A stretch of DNA of 64,000 nt, from assembly GCF_023238625.1 (NCBI RefSeq), contig NZ_CP096670.1:4174001-4238000 (forward strand), in the 5' to 3' direction. Made by a program: the position numbers and the translations under genes. The notes beneath the pieces are model-generated. The model worked only from the letters and a program-made list of their open reading frames with translations. It did no database searches and was not told where the DNA came from. Below are positions 8,036-17,215 of the stretch, piece after piece (position 1 is the stretch's first letter; the number at the start of each line of letters is the position of its first letter). The stretch comes from Agarivorans sp. TSD2052. GTDB taxonomy: Bacteria; Pseudomonadota; Gammaproteobacteria; Enterobacterales; Celerinatantimonadaceae.

Positions 8036-8338
8036 TTAAGCTAAATCATCTCTACCTTCGATCAGTACATGATGGCTCACGGATCCCTCAACCCGCGCTT
8101 TTAAATAAGGCGCATATTCAGGGTCATTCATAAAGTCTAAAGCGGCTTGCTTGGATGGCCATTCAATAATCACTCGCAGGGTAACCCCCTCCCCCTGCCC
8201 CTCTAAGCGCTGATGGTTATTGGTGCGTGCTAAATATTTCCCGCCGTGTTTAGCTAACAAGGCCTTCGTTGGGCCAGTGTAATCGGGGATCCAATCTTGG
8301 TGGGTCGGGCTCACTTCTAATACCGAGTAATAAGTCAT
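8036..8338 (-). CDS. DUF1330 family protein
   Basis: This 100-residue protein has the DUF1330 pattern, a ferredoxin-like alpha/beta fold of the dimeric barrel type: YYSVLEVSPTHQDWIPDYTGPTKALLAKHGGKYLAR, then RVIIEWPSKQAALDFMNDPEYAPYL. I use the ATG at 8338 because GGAGGG lies at proper spacing before it. The longer frame to 8353 would need a TTG that sits inside that ribosome site. No enzymatic role is established for the family. It is a single-gene unit at the edge of the repeat cluster. Confidence 0.85.
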   Translation of the reverse strand: MTYYSVLEVSPTHQDWIPDYTGPTKALLAKHGGKYLARTNNHQRLEGQGEGVTLRVIIEWPSKQAALDFMNDPEYAPYLKARVEGSVSHHVLIEGRDDLA

Positions 8339-8471
8339 ATTGATACCCTCCAAAACCCATCCAAACCTGTCACTAAAACAAGCTGAAAGTGCTAATGGGC
8401 TGACTTAGTCATGAACAATTGGATAAAGCTTAGCAGTGACTGACAAAATTGATAATCGCGTGAGAAATGAT

Positions 8472-8500
8472 AACAGCCCCAAACAGTATTTGAGGCTGTT
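8472..8500 (-). terminator. Hairpin after the chemoreceptor gene
   Basis: AACAGCC.CAAA (8473-8484) pairs with TTTG.GGCTGTT (8489-8500) with one mismatch. It lies five bases after the stop of the minus-strand chemoreceptor. The T-tract is weak, so termination here is only likely. Confidence 0.5.
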
Positions 8501-8504
8501 GTTA

Positions 8505-10136
8505 TTACACCTTAAAAGCGCTGGTCACTTGGTGTAAGTGTACAGAGAGGCTTGACAATTCTTTACTGGCCGCCGAGATTTGTTCGGCGCTTACTGCGGT
8601 CAGTTCAGCTACTGAGCTTATCGCAACAACATTATCTTTAATAACGTTAGCCACTTGGGTTTGCTCGGACAAAGCGCTAGATACCCGTTCACTCATGTCG
8701 CTAATTTCACTCACTCCTTGATGCATGCCATCTAACGCTGAGTTCACTTGCTGCATATTAGACACGCTTTGATCCACATTGGTTTTGCTTTGCAGCATCA
8801 CTTGAACAGCATTCTGCGAGCCATTTTGCAGCCGCTTTATCATCGCCTCAATCTCGCCAATTGAGTCTTGAGTGCGCTTGGCTAAAGTTCTAACTTCATC
8901 GGCGACGACGGCAAAACCCCGGCCTTGATCGCCTGCACGCGCAGCTTCAATCGCAGCATTTAGCGCCAACAAATTAGTTTGCTCGGCAATACTACTTATC
9001 ACCGTGAGAATCGAGCCAATGTTATCACTTTCTTTCTCTAAGCCGTGAATAACGGTAGCTGCTTGCTCTACATCATTGGCCAATTGACTAACCGAATTGC
9101 GCGCTGCAACTACAGTATCAAACCCTTGCTGGGCCTGCTGCATGGTTTGTTTAGTTTGATCTGAAGTATTGTTGGTGTGTTCAGCTACATCGTCCACCGA
9201 AACACTGAGTTGCGACACTGCTGTAGCAACTTGGTCTATTTCAGCCGCTTGCTGTTTAAGCCCTTGCCGTGAGCTATCGGTAATGACCGATAGCTCTTCT
9301 GACGAGCTGGATACTTGGCTAACGGCTGCAGCCACTTCTTGAATGCTATGGTTAAAGCTGTCTAGCATATTATTAAACGCCTTACCCATAGCGCTGACTT
9401 CTTGCCCGCCCGATTCAGCGGCCCGCACCGTAAGGTCTTTATCCATTGCAACCTGCTGCATCACCGCTAATAAACCCTGCACAGGCTGATAAATACCTTT
9501 GCCAATGACCCAAGCACCAGTGCTTAGTACGATTAAGGTGAGAGCCCAATATAGCGAAGAAGACAGTAATTTCTGCTGAAAAATTGCCTCAACATCATCA
9601 ACGTATATGCCGGTTGCTAATAGCCAATCCCAACCATCAACGATCACAGCGTAAGTCACCTTATCACTTAGCGTCTGCTGATTTGGCTTGTTCCACTGAT
9701 AGTTGACTTGGGCGACACCGTTATGGCGAGCTTGCTGCCACATGTCTCTAATCAAATAGACCCCATTCGGATCTTTCACCTGCGACCAATCGGTGTTTTC
9801 TTTTTGTAAATTGACGCCATAAGCCAGCATGTTCATATCGTTATCTACAATGAATAAATACTGCTCGCCCTCGTAGCGCAAACCTCTTACCAAGGCTAAC
9901 GCTTGCGTTTTCGCCTGTTCCTCTGAAAGCTCGCCGTTTAGCGCTTGTTGTCGATAAAACTCAACACTGTCGGCGGTGACTTCTACTACTGCTTTTAACT
10001 TATCGATGCGATCTTGTAACAAGCTGCGTTTAAGCTCTTGCATTGAAATTAGCTGTAAAACTACCAATACCGAAATGGCTAAGCCAACCAATAAATATAG
10101 CTTTTGACGTATAGAAAAAGACTTGAAGTATTCCAT
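8505..10136 (-). CDS. Methyl-accepting chemotaxis protein with a single Cache domain
   Basis: This 543-residue chemoreceptor has a transmembrane helix at about residues 10-30. A periplasmic sCache_2-type sensor domain follows (about 35-185, with the hallmark [19 protein letters not shown] and [15 protein letters not shown]). Then come a second membrane helix (about 190-212), a HAMP linker and a long cytoplasmic signalling coil. The hairpin tip [20 protein letters not shown], conserved for CheA/CheW contact, is clear. It would couple a small periplasmic ligand, often an organic acid in this Cache class, to flagellar motor control. No C-terminal methyltransferase-tethering pentapeptide is seen. 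It is a single-gene unit, as is usual for dispersed receptors. Confidence 0.93.
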   Translation of the reverse strand: MEYFKSFSIRQKLYLLVGLAISVLVVLQLISMQELKRSLLQDRIDKLKAVVEVTADSVEFYRQQALNGELSEEQAKTQALALVRGLRYEGEQYLFIVDNDMNMLAYGVNLQKENTDWSQVKDPNGVYLIRDMWQQARHNGVAQVNYQWNKPNQQTLSDKVTYAVIVDGWDWLLATGIYVDDVEAIFQQKLLSSSLYWALTLIVLSTGAWVIGKGIYQPVQGLLAVMQQVAMDKDLTVRAAESGGQEVSAMGKAFNNMLDSFNHSIQEVAAAVSQVSSSSEELSVITDSSRQGLKQQAAEIDQVATAVSQLSVSVDDVAEHTNNTSDQTKQTMQQAQQGFDTVVAARNSVSQLANDVEQAATVIHGLEKESDNIGSILTVISSIAEQTNLLALNAAIEAARAGDQGRGFAVVADEVRTLAKRTQDSIGEIEAMIKRLQNGSQNAVQVMLQSKTNVDQSVSNMQQVNSALDGMHQGVSEISDMSERVSSALSEQTQVANVIKDNVVAISSVAELTAVSAEQISAASKELSSLSVHLHQVTSAFKV

Positions 10137-10646
10137 TACTAAACCTTGCTTGAAGTTGTCATTTTTACCGGAGATCGAAGCAAAATAGCTCCAACTTGCA
10201 TCATTTATTGATGCTTTATTATGTTGCGGTCATTTTAATGAGATCCATCAGACTTGTGAACTAAATACTAATGCAAATAATTCGCATGCACATTTATTAA
10301 GCAAGATTAGAGTAATAACTCAACAATGGTAGTGATGGACACTTAAATCGACATATTCTAGCCGTCTAAGCAATCAGATATAAACATAGTGACAACTATA
10401 TTGATCTGCATAATTGGAAGGAAAACTAAAGCACGATATTGACGCGCTAAGCACATTTTTCTGTTTTAAATAATCTGACAGTATAAGTAGACTGCATAAT
10501 AAATAGTTAAGGCAATCATTTCCACAATAATATAGTGGATAAATATTAATAGTTATCAAGCCGTAATGATTTATCCTACAGCCTTACTATTTATTATTAG
10601 GTAACATTAAGGCGACGTTAAACATCGCCTTATTTATTTCATAAAA
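10137..10646. other. Gene-free AT-rich region
   Basis: This 510 bp gap holds the upstream region of the chemoreceptor and the tail of the CBM6 gene. A 61-codon frame at 10374-10559 (minus) is low-complexity AT-rich sequence without a ribosome site and is not called. I saw no strong operator or RNA. Confidence 0.5.
10609..10631 (-). terminator. Hairpin after the CBM6 gene
   Basis: AAGGCGA (10609-10615) pairs with TCGCCTT (10625-10631) in a 7 bp stem, 15 bases beyond the stop of the minus-strand CBM6 gene. The following T content is moderate. Confidence 0.5.
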
Positions 10647-11117
10647 TTACTTGGCGCTTAGCTCAAACCAATTCATATTAAATAAATAGCCTGATGAACC
10701 CTTAAAATTAAAACGCAGCGTTTGTGGGCCCGCATCTAAATCTACCGTTGATTCAATGGTTTTCCAACTTTGCCAGTCTCCAGTACCTTTTACTTTTACA
10801 GTGGCTTTCTCTACGCCATTTGCCAAGACGACAAATCTACCGCCACCAGTGGCACTCGCTACGCGAGCGCTAAGGGTGTAGGTGCCGGCAGCAGGCACAT
10901 CAACTGCGTACTCAACCCAGTCTCCATTTTCGATGTAACCAACATTAATGCCACCGCCAGTATCCGAACTAGACTCTGTTTTAATTCCTTCTTGATTAGC
11001 AAAGTCTTCTGCTTCAACTTTCATTGCAGCATTGGCTGCCATACTTAAAAATGTTGCAGAGGCTAAAGCAAGAGCTGACATAAGCTTTACTGTTTTTCTA
11101 TTTAATTTTGTAGTCAT
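10647..11117 (-). CDS. Secreted stand-alone CBM6 carbohydrate-binding protein
   Basis: The 156-residue product has a signal peptide (residues 1-30, ending in ANA) and then a single CBM6-type beta-sandwich. Diagnostic segments are KVEAEDFANQEG at the domain start, NVGYIENGDWVEYAVDVPAAGTYTL, then QTLRFNFKGSSGYLFNMNWFELS at the end. Tyr/Trp and Asn in such segments make the sugar-binding cleft in family members. CBM6 usually sits beside an agarase, xylanase or glucanase domain; here nothing else is attached. It could be a secreted agar/xylan/glucan-binding protein or the remnant of a larger enzyme. The gene stands alone. Domain identity is firm and the ligand unknown. Confidence 0.85.
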   Translation of the reverse strand: MTTKLNRKTVKLMSALALASATFLSMAANAAMKVEAEDFANQEGIKTESSSDTGGGINVGYIENGDWVEYAVDVPAAGTYTLSARVASATGGGRFVVLANGVEKATVKVKGTGDWQSWKTIESTVDLDAGPQTLRFNFKGSSGYLFNMNWFELSAK

Positions 11118-11340
11118 TGGCTATCTCTCTAATAATGTGTGTTGTTATTCTTAGTTGTCTTTAGATCAAAAAACTTCACTCTCTGCATTAATTTTTTGTC
11201 GCAAACAGCCTGTTTAAATTTCGACCTTATAATTAGATTATATCGTTTATTTTAGGAGTAAAACTTAATAGGTGGATTATTGGTTAGCGCTCACACTTTA
11301 TGGCGATTTAAGTGATATATAATTAAACAAAATAAAATAA
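11118..11340. other. Upstream region of the CBM6 gene
   Basis: AT-rich sequence holding the promoter of the CBM6 gene. No ORF or clear operator is visible. It joins the coding remnant that begins at 11341. Confidence 0.4.
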
Positions 11341-11507
11341 AGTTATGCTAATTCCGATTGTGGGGAATACCTCACTGGTAACCGAACAGGACGACAATGG
11401 AAGCGTCAAAGCGAAGATGAGAAATACACTTGGCAAGATGCCATGGTCAGTTCAATACCTAACAGAGTTAAAATGACTCTTGTGGATGGTAACCAGCTAG
11501 ATAAACG
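11341..11507 (+). pseudogene. Coding remnant resembling a DUF1566 (Lcl) domain
   Basis: Open frame 1 of this stretch reads SYANSDCGEYLTGNRTGRQW and then KRQSEDEKYTWQDAM. The pattern TG.xW...YTWQDA is typical of DUF1566/Lcl-type domains in surface proteins. It has no start codon or ribosome site and begins right after a stop. It runs into the antisense of the ankyrin-like gene. I read it as a broken piece of a larger gene brought here by recombination. The family match is weak because only one motif is left. Confidence 0.35.
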
Positions 11508-12056
11508 CTATTGGCTTGGTGGTTTGGCTAAAGCAGCAATAATTGGAGATAAAATCGCCGCTCTATCAACTGAAGGCTGCTTATCTTGGAGGAATGACAA
11601 CACACCAAATGCATTCGTAGAGAATTTTTTATCTAGAACGCGTGGGTCGGCACCTAAATCGGTCAAGAGTTGTACCAAAACAGGATCATTTAGAAGAATC
11701 GCACTGGTTAAAGGCGTCATACCATCTACCTGAGAAGAACTATTAATAGAGATCCCTCGCTCTACAAGCAACCTGATATACTTTTCCCTTAACGCTACAT
11801 CAGGCACACCGATAAGAAAATTCAAACCAGCGCCAGCACTAAGGAAAGCAATATCTTCATCACCTAGGCGATAATTAACTACATAATAATCACATACACT
11901 AGATGGTATATAATGGCTGTTGTCATTAGTAGCGCAAACGATAATATCCTCAACATTTGACTGAACTAGAGAGTAGCCAGCCAGACCTATTATGCAAAAA
12001 AATGCGAGCACTAAACCGATAAAAAACTTTATCATCTTAAACCCAAACCTATTCAT
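11508..12056 (-). CDS. Membrane-anchored ankyrin-repeat-like protein, possible immunity partner
   Basis: The product (182 residues, or 175 from the internal ATG at 12035) has one N-terminal hydrophobic helix (about residues 9-30). A cysteine-containing periplasmic-type segment follows, then about two ankyrin-like helical repeats (REKYIRLLVERGISINS..DGMTPLTSAILLNDPVLVQLLTDLGADP). Its start codon overlaps the stop of the upstream gene as ATGA, so the two are translationally coupled. Small ankyrin proteins in this position are often immunity proteins of contact-dependent or type VI effectors. That role here is inference. The 3-prime end overlaps a plus-strand coding remnant. Confidence 0.6.
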   Translation of the reverse strand: MNRFGFKMIKFFIGLVLAFFCIIGLAGYSLVQSNVEDIIVCATNDNSHYIPSSVCDYYVVNYRLGDEDIAFLSAGAGLNFLIGVPDVALREKYIRLLVERGISINSSSQVDGMTPLTSAILLNDPVLVQLLTDLGADPRVLDKKFSTNAFGVLSFLQDKQPSVDRAAILSPIIAALAKPPSQ

Positions 12057-12430
12057 TTCTTAATTGCGTACCTATGACCGTTCCTTAGGCCACCGCGGAG
12101 CCCTGAATGAGCATTTCCTACGCTTGCTAACCTTGCTGCATACCATTTTGAAGTATTACCAAAACGATGCGCTAGCCGGTCTCTCAAACGCTCATAAATT
12201 TTGACATCTGCCACATCCTTACCCTTAGCCGACTTGAACCCATGTTTCTTAGCAGCCGAACCAAACATTGGTAGAACTTTTTTAGCTCCCGGGCTAGGGG
12301 TGTAAGACCCTCGACATATAGAGCCGACCAAACCGAACGCAAAATAAGCCTCTACGGCTTCAACTAACAAACCTTGAGCAAAACCCTGAACCTTGTCGGT
12401 GACATTTAAATAATCCATCTTTGGATGCAT
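12053..12430 (-). CDS. Unknown 125-residue protein, possible toxin domain
   Basis: I do not recognise this protein. It is very basic towards its C-terminus (KIYERLRDRLAHRFGNTSKW, then RLASVGNAHSGLRGG). A hydrophobic helix lies near residues 18-38 and a Pro/Ser/Gly stretch near 43-50. Cationic C-terminal domains of about this size, coupled 4 bp to a small ankyrin protein, resemble the toxin tip plus immunity cassette of polymorphic toxins. Here the large delivery part is missing, since an in-frame stop lies 15 codons before the ATG. The ribosome site is weak (AAGAG), so the gene may be a silent orphan cassette or a fragment. Confidence 0.45.
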   Translation of the reverse strand: MHPKMDYLNVTDKVQGFAQGLLVEAVEAYFAFGLVGSICRGSYTPSPGAKKVLPMFGSAAKKHGFKSAKGKDVADVKIYERLRDRLAHRFGNTSKWYAARLASVGNAHSGLRGGLRNGHRYAIKK

Positions 12431-12687
12431 ACTCTTAATATAAACGTCAGAGCTATAAAGGTTTCCGCCTAACTAAATCCCCATTCTCTCGACTCTAATC
12501 ATATGAAATTCATCCTAGATGAAGCCATTCCCTCGCGACACAATAAATAACAAGAAACTCATTATACACCGTGAAATCAAGTTCCCATAGTAATGACATT
12601 TAACTCAAATAGCATTTAATGAAGCCCTACCGAGGCTAAAATACCAACCGAGAAAACGAGACGAACTAGGCAGTAAACATAACCTTA

Positions 12688-13563
12688 TTAAACCTCCGCT
12701 AAGCGTTGCTGTAGATGCGATAACATCAAGCTTACTTTGCTAGATAGGTGTCGGTTTTGTGGATACAAAGCCCAAATCCCTTCAGGCCCTTTTTGATAAG
12801 GCTTTAATAGTTCAATCAACGCACCGCTTTGCAGGTATTTTTTTACATAACTGTCGGGCAATTGAACAATACCCAACCCTTTTAGCGCGGCATCAAGCAA
12901 GGCATACCCATTGTTACACTGCAGCCGACCACTTATTTTCAGCGCCATAGTCTTACCTTGTTCGGCAAATCGCCAGTATTCGATAGTCCCTTGTAGACAA
13001 TTATGCTGAGCCAACTCACTGATGCCATGAGGCGAACCATGTTGCGCCAAGTACGCTGGCGAGGCACATACATGCAGGCTGCGCTCGGCTAAGCGTTTAG
13101 CCATCATGCTAGAATCGGGTAGCTCGCCCAGCCTAATCGCTAAATCTATGGCCTGATCCACTAAATCAATTTTTTGGTTGCTAAGCTGGAGTGATACCTC
13201 TAACTCTGGATATTGTAGGCAAAAGTCATTCACCGCAGGGGCAATGTGCTGTTCTCCAAAGGTCACCGGGGCGGTCATGCTTAGCTTACCGCGTGGCGTA
13301 CTCTGAAGGTTGTTTAAGCTACGCTCGGCGTCAAGCAAACCCTCGATCAATGGCCTACACTGTTGATAAAACAACTGACCGCTGTCGGTAACCGACACGC
13401 GCCGAGTCGTGCGATAAAACAACTTAGTGGCTAAACGTATTTCCAACTGGGAAACCTGACGACTCACTTGAGCAGTAGATATACCCAAGCGTTGAGCTGC
13501 AGCAGTGAAGCTCTCGGTTTCTACTACGGCGACAAACTCGTTAATACCGTCCCACTGGAACAT
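12688..13563 (-). CDS. LysR-family regulator divergent from the formaldehyde genes
   Basis: This is a 291-residue LysR-type regulator. The N-terminal helix-turn-helix (about residues 1-60) contains SFTAAAQRLGISTAQVSRQVSQLE. The effector domain belongs to the CrgA/AaeR-like group by its KLSMTAPVTFGEQHIAPAV start. I use the ATG at 13563; the frame to 13572 would need TTG. It is divergent from adhC-fghA with a 9 bp inverted repeat in the shared gap. LysR genes in this position occur in several marine gammaproteobacteria and are the likely formaldehyde- or glutathione-adduct-responsive regulator. The inducer is not known from sequence. Confidence 0.85.
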   Translation of the reverse strand: MFQWDGINEFVAVVETESFTAAAQRLGISTAQVSRQVSQLEIRLATKLFYRTTRRVSVTDSGQLFYQQCRPLIEGLLDAERSLNNLQSTPRGKLSMTAPVTFGEQHIAPAVNDFCLQYPELEVSLQLSNQKIDLVDQAIDLAIRLGELPDSSMMAKRLAERSLHVCASPAYLAQHGSPHGISELAQHNCLQGTIEYWRFAEQGKTMALKISGRLQCNNGYALLDAALKGLGIVQLPDSYVKKYLQSGALIELLKPYQKGPEGIWALYPQNRHLSSKVSLMLSHLQQRLAEV

Positions 13564-13587
13564 AGCGGCCAACCTAGCGGTTAATAC

Positions 13588-13615
13588 TGTTTGGCTAACA
13601 TCTAACAGCCAAACA
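13588..13615. promoter_or_regulatory. Perfect inverted repeat in the lysR-adhC gap
   Basis: TGTTTGGCT (13588-13596) and AGCCAAACA (13607-13615) form a perfect 9 bp inverted repeat with a 10-base spacer. A related TTGGCCAA palindrome follows near 13626-13633. This is the expected location of the LysR operator that would control adhC and the regulator itself. Confidence 0.55.
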
Positions 13616-13747
13616 AGATAATGATTTGGCCAACACTGTTACCACACAGTAAAGGTGAATTAATGAATAGCCAGATTATCACCAAATGAGAAACAAATAT
13701 AATACTGCTATTAACTACGCCTTTAGGCGATAACTAATCCATAGTGA

Positions 13748-14887
<1,140 letters not shown>

Positions 14888-14978
14888 TTAATAAGCAACC
14901 TAAATACAGTGCTTTAATGCATCAGCAAGCGTATTAGCACTGTTCTTCTATCCACTTTTACTAATAAGGATAAGCTAA

Positions 14979-15818
14979 ATGCATGACATTGAACTTATCA
15001 GCGCCAACAAAAGCTTTGGTGGCTGGCATAAACGCTACAGCCACCGTGCGAGCAGTTTAAATGGGCTAGCTCAATTTGCGATTTTTTTGCCACCACAGGC
15101 TAGTGCTAAGCAACCAGTACCGGTGCTGTACTGGTTATCGGGGCTAACCTGTAACGACGAAAACTTTATGCAGAAAGCTGGCGTACAACGTATGGCTGCC
15201 GAGCTAGGCATTGCCATTGTAGCGCCCGATACAAGCCCTCGCGGTGACGATGTAACCGATGATGAGGCTTACGACTTAGGCCAAGGTGCGGGATTTTACC
15301 TAAACGCCAGCCAAGCCCCATGGAACCAGCATTACCACATGTATGACTACATTGTGAGTGAACTGCCAGCATTAATTGAGTCACGCTTTCCAGTAAGCAG
15401 TAAACGCGCTATTGCTGGCCACTCGATGGGCGGTCACGGAGCCTTAACCATTGCGTTGCGTAACCCCGAGCGTTTTAGTTCAGTATCAGCGTTTAGCCCT
15501 ATCTGTAACCCTAGTGCCGTGCCGTGGGGCCAAAAAGCCTTTACCGCTTACTTAGGAAGTGACCAGCAACACTGGGCACAATACGACGCCAGTTTGCTAA
15601 TGCGCGAAGCAACCCAGTTTGTCCCTGCATTGGTTGACCAAGGAGAGGCTGATCAGTTTTTAGCTGAGCAGCTAAAACCCGAAGCATTAACGACAGCGGC
15701 CAAGCAAAGCGCTTACCCTTTAAGCCTAAATATGCATACCGGTTACGACCATAGCTACTTTTTTATCGCCAGCTTTATTGAGTCTCACCTGCAGTTTCAC
15801 GCCAAACACTTGGCGTGA
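14979..15818 (+). CDS. fghA: S-formylglutathione hydrolase
   Basis: This esterase splits S-formylglutathione to formate and glutathione, the step after the dehydrogenase encoded upstream. The 279 residues match the family (also FrmB, YeiG). The nucleophile serine is in the elbow AIAGHSMGGHGALTIALRNPE. The conserved LTCNDENFMQKAGVQRMA and DTSPRGDDVTDDEAYDLG segments are present, and the GYDHSYFFIASFI end carries the catalytic histidine. The ATG follows AAGGAT. The stop codon lies inside an 11 bp perfect hairpin, and a separate bidirectional terminator follows. Confidence 0.95.
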   Translation: MHDIELISANKSFGGWHKRYSHRASSLNGLAQFAIFLPPQASAKQPVPVLYWLSGLTCNDENFMQKAGVQRMAAELGIAIVAPDTSPRGDDVTDDEAYDLGQGAGFYLNASQAPWNQHYHMYDYIVSELPALIESRFPVSSKRAIAGHSMGGHGALTIALRNPERFSSVSAFSPICNPSAVPWGQKAFTAYLGSDQQHWAQYDASLLMREATQFVPALVDQGEADQFLAEQLKPEALTTAAKQSAYPLSLNMHTGYDHSYFFIASFIESHLQFHAKHLA

Positions 15819-15820
15819 AA
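15795..15820 (+). promoter_or_regulatory. Perfect hairpin spanning the fghA stop codon
   Basis: TTTCACGCCAA (15795-15805) and TTGGCGTGAAA (15810-15820) form an 11 bp perfect stem with loop ACAC. The TGA stop (15816-15818) sits in the 3-prime arm. No T-tract follows, so it is more likely a message-stabilising or stop-codon-proximal structure than a terminator. Confidence 0.45.
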
Positions 15821-15838
15821 CACCGCTAGCCCAATATA

Positions 15839-15869
15839 CAAAAAAACCAAGCTATGCTTGGTTTTTTGT
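15839..15869. terminator. Bidirectional terminator between fghA and alkC
   Basis: ACAAAAAACCAAGC pairs with GCTTGGTTTTTTGT across a four-base loop. The A- and T-runs make it usable from both converging genes. Confidence 0.9.
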
Positions 15870-15886
15870 GCCTCAAAGGCGTGTGA

Positions 15887-16999
15887 TTAAAGGCTTAAAT
15901 TAAACGCTAAGCGGGCGATTTCTTGGCCATTAACATGCAAGGCGACAAAGTGTTCACCAGGATAATATTTGCGAGTAGAAATGACTTTAAAAGAGTGGCT
16001 TTTCTCCATCGCAAACATTTCATCTTTATCTAAACTTAAGTTCTTCAGCTTAAATACTTTAGCGGAGGTTTTGCCATTCGCCTTCATAAAATGTACGGCA
16101 TAATCTAATACAAATTTTTGATTGGGCTGCTTAGCCCGAATCGCCAAGGCGAAGCTGAGTGACTCCCCCATTGTCACTTGATGATTAAGCAAGGCAAACT
16201 CTTCAAGCTCTAATTGCGGCTTGGCCGTATAGCCGAGCAGCGGAAAAGTTAAGGGGTGACCTTGTTTAACTAAACTACGCGTAGCATGTTTAATCACCCA
16301 GCTTCGTTCGACGCTGCCATTGTGCTGCCAAGCTTGGCAAAGGCTTAATACCAACTCTGGATGATCTTTACTAATATCATTGAGGTTATTCGCCACCGAA
16401 CGTCGTACATAAAGGCTATCATCGTCTTTTAGCTGATCTAATAAAGGAATAATCAGCGCCGGATCGGCGATGAGACCCTTTAACTGTGCGCCCCAGGGCA
16501 AGCGAGGGCGGCATCCTTCGCTAACTAAGCGCCGCACGTGCTCATCTTCATGGCTTAACCAAGCATGTAATTGCGCCCAAGTGAGGTCTGGATGTTTTTC
16601 AATAAACGGTCGAATGGCGAATTCGGCACTAAACAAAGGGGTAAGACCTGCCAACACCGGCAAGGCTATTTGAGGATCTTCTATCCCGGCGATCGCCACA
16701 TAATCGGTCACAGGCCAAATGGCAAAGCCACGTAGACTATCTTTGGGGTCGCCACGATCCCAATGAGCAGGCAACTTACGTAATAGCGCAGCAGTTTGCG
16801 CAAAGTCATTAGGTAGCGTTTGCTGCAGCACCTCAATAATGTGGGTAACACGCTGCTTAAGCTCTAGCTCATCAATGCCCTTTAGCGCCAGCGCCATAAA
16901 CTGCTCGGCATTAAACTGTGGATAGACTGCTAACAAACCATCAGCGATGCGTTTTAATGCCGGCTCAGCCAAACCATTCTTCATTAACATGGGTTCCAT
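15887..16999 (-). CDS. AlkC-type DNA glycosylase (HEAT-repeat alkylation repair)
   Basis: This 370-residue protein belongs to the AlkC/AlkD HEAT-repeat glycosylase superfamily that removes alkylated bases such as 3-methyladenine without flipping the base out. Residues about 20-260 hold paired helices with the family segments RRLVSEGCRPRLPWG and YVRRSVANNLNDISKDHP. The C-terminal ~100 residues are beta-rich (LSFALAIRAKQPNQKFVLDY onwards to FVALHVNGQEIARLAF), as in AlkC, where an Ig-like domain follows the HEAT repeats and is needed for activity. AlkD lacks that tail, so AlkC-type is the better call. It converges on fghA through a shared terminator. Confidence 0.85.
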   Translation of the reverse strand: MEPMLMKNGLAEPALKRIADGLLAVYPQFNAEQFMALALKGIDELELKQRVTHIIEVLQQTLPNDFAQTAALLRKLPAHWDRGDPKDSLRGFAIWPVTDYVAIAGIEDPQIALPVLAGLTPLFSAEFAIRPFIEKHPDLTWAQLHAWLSHEDEHVRRLVSEGCRPRLPWGAQLKGLIADPALIIPLLDQLKDDDSLYVRRSVANNLNDISKDHPELVLSLCQAWQHNGSVERSWVIKHATRSLVKQGHPLTFPLLGYTAKPQLELEEFALLNHQVTMGESLSFALAIRAKQPNQKFVLDYAVHFMKANGKTSAKVFKLKNLSLDKDEMFAMEKSHSFKVISTRKYYPGEHFVALHVNGQEIARLAFNLSL

Positions 17000-17215
17000 C
17001 TACACTTTCCATCAAGATAATTGAAACCACTATAACCAAGCCCCAACCAAGGCTGCTAGTTAAAATTTAGGCCACCATTTTGAAAATCAAAAATAAGTTT
17101 ATAGCGATACTGATACAAATCACAATTTGATTGAACAACACTATACTAATGACTTTTAAATCAATAAATTGACAATGAATTAATCACCGATTAAAAACTT
17201 AACTGAAGGCTATAA

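Noticed and set aside
10374-10559. A 61-codon minus-strand frame
   Set aside because: Low-complexity, AT-rich, no ribosome site and no family pattern.
11443-11733. A 96-codon plus-strand gene overlapping the ankyrin gene
   Set aside because: No ribosome site. The upstream part looks like a fragment of a larger frame and the rest is antisense to the ankyrin gene, which has the better start and coupling. Recorded instead as a remnant.
12460-12475. GTTTCCGCCTAAC as a possible integron attC end near the two-gene cassette
   Set aside because: Only one side is present, with no matching inverted partner within 150 bp and no integrase or other attC site.
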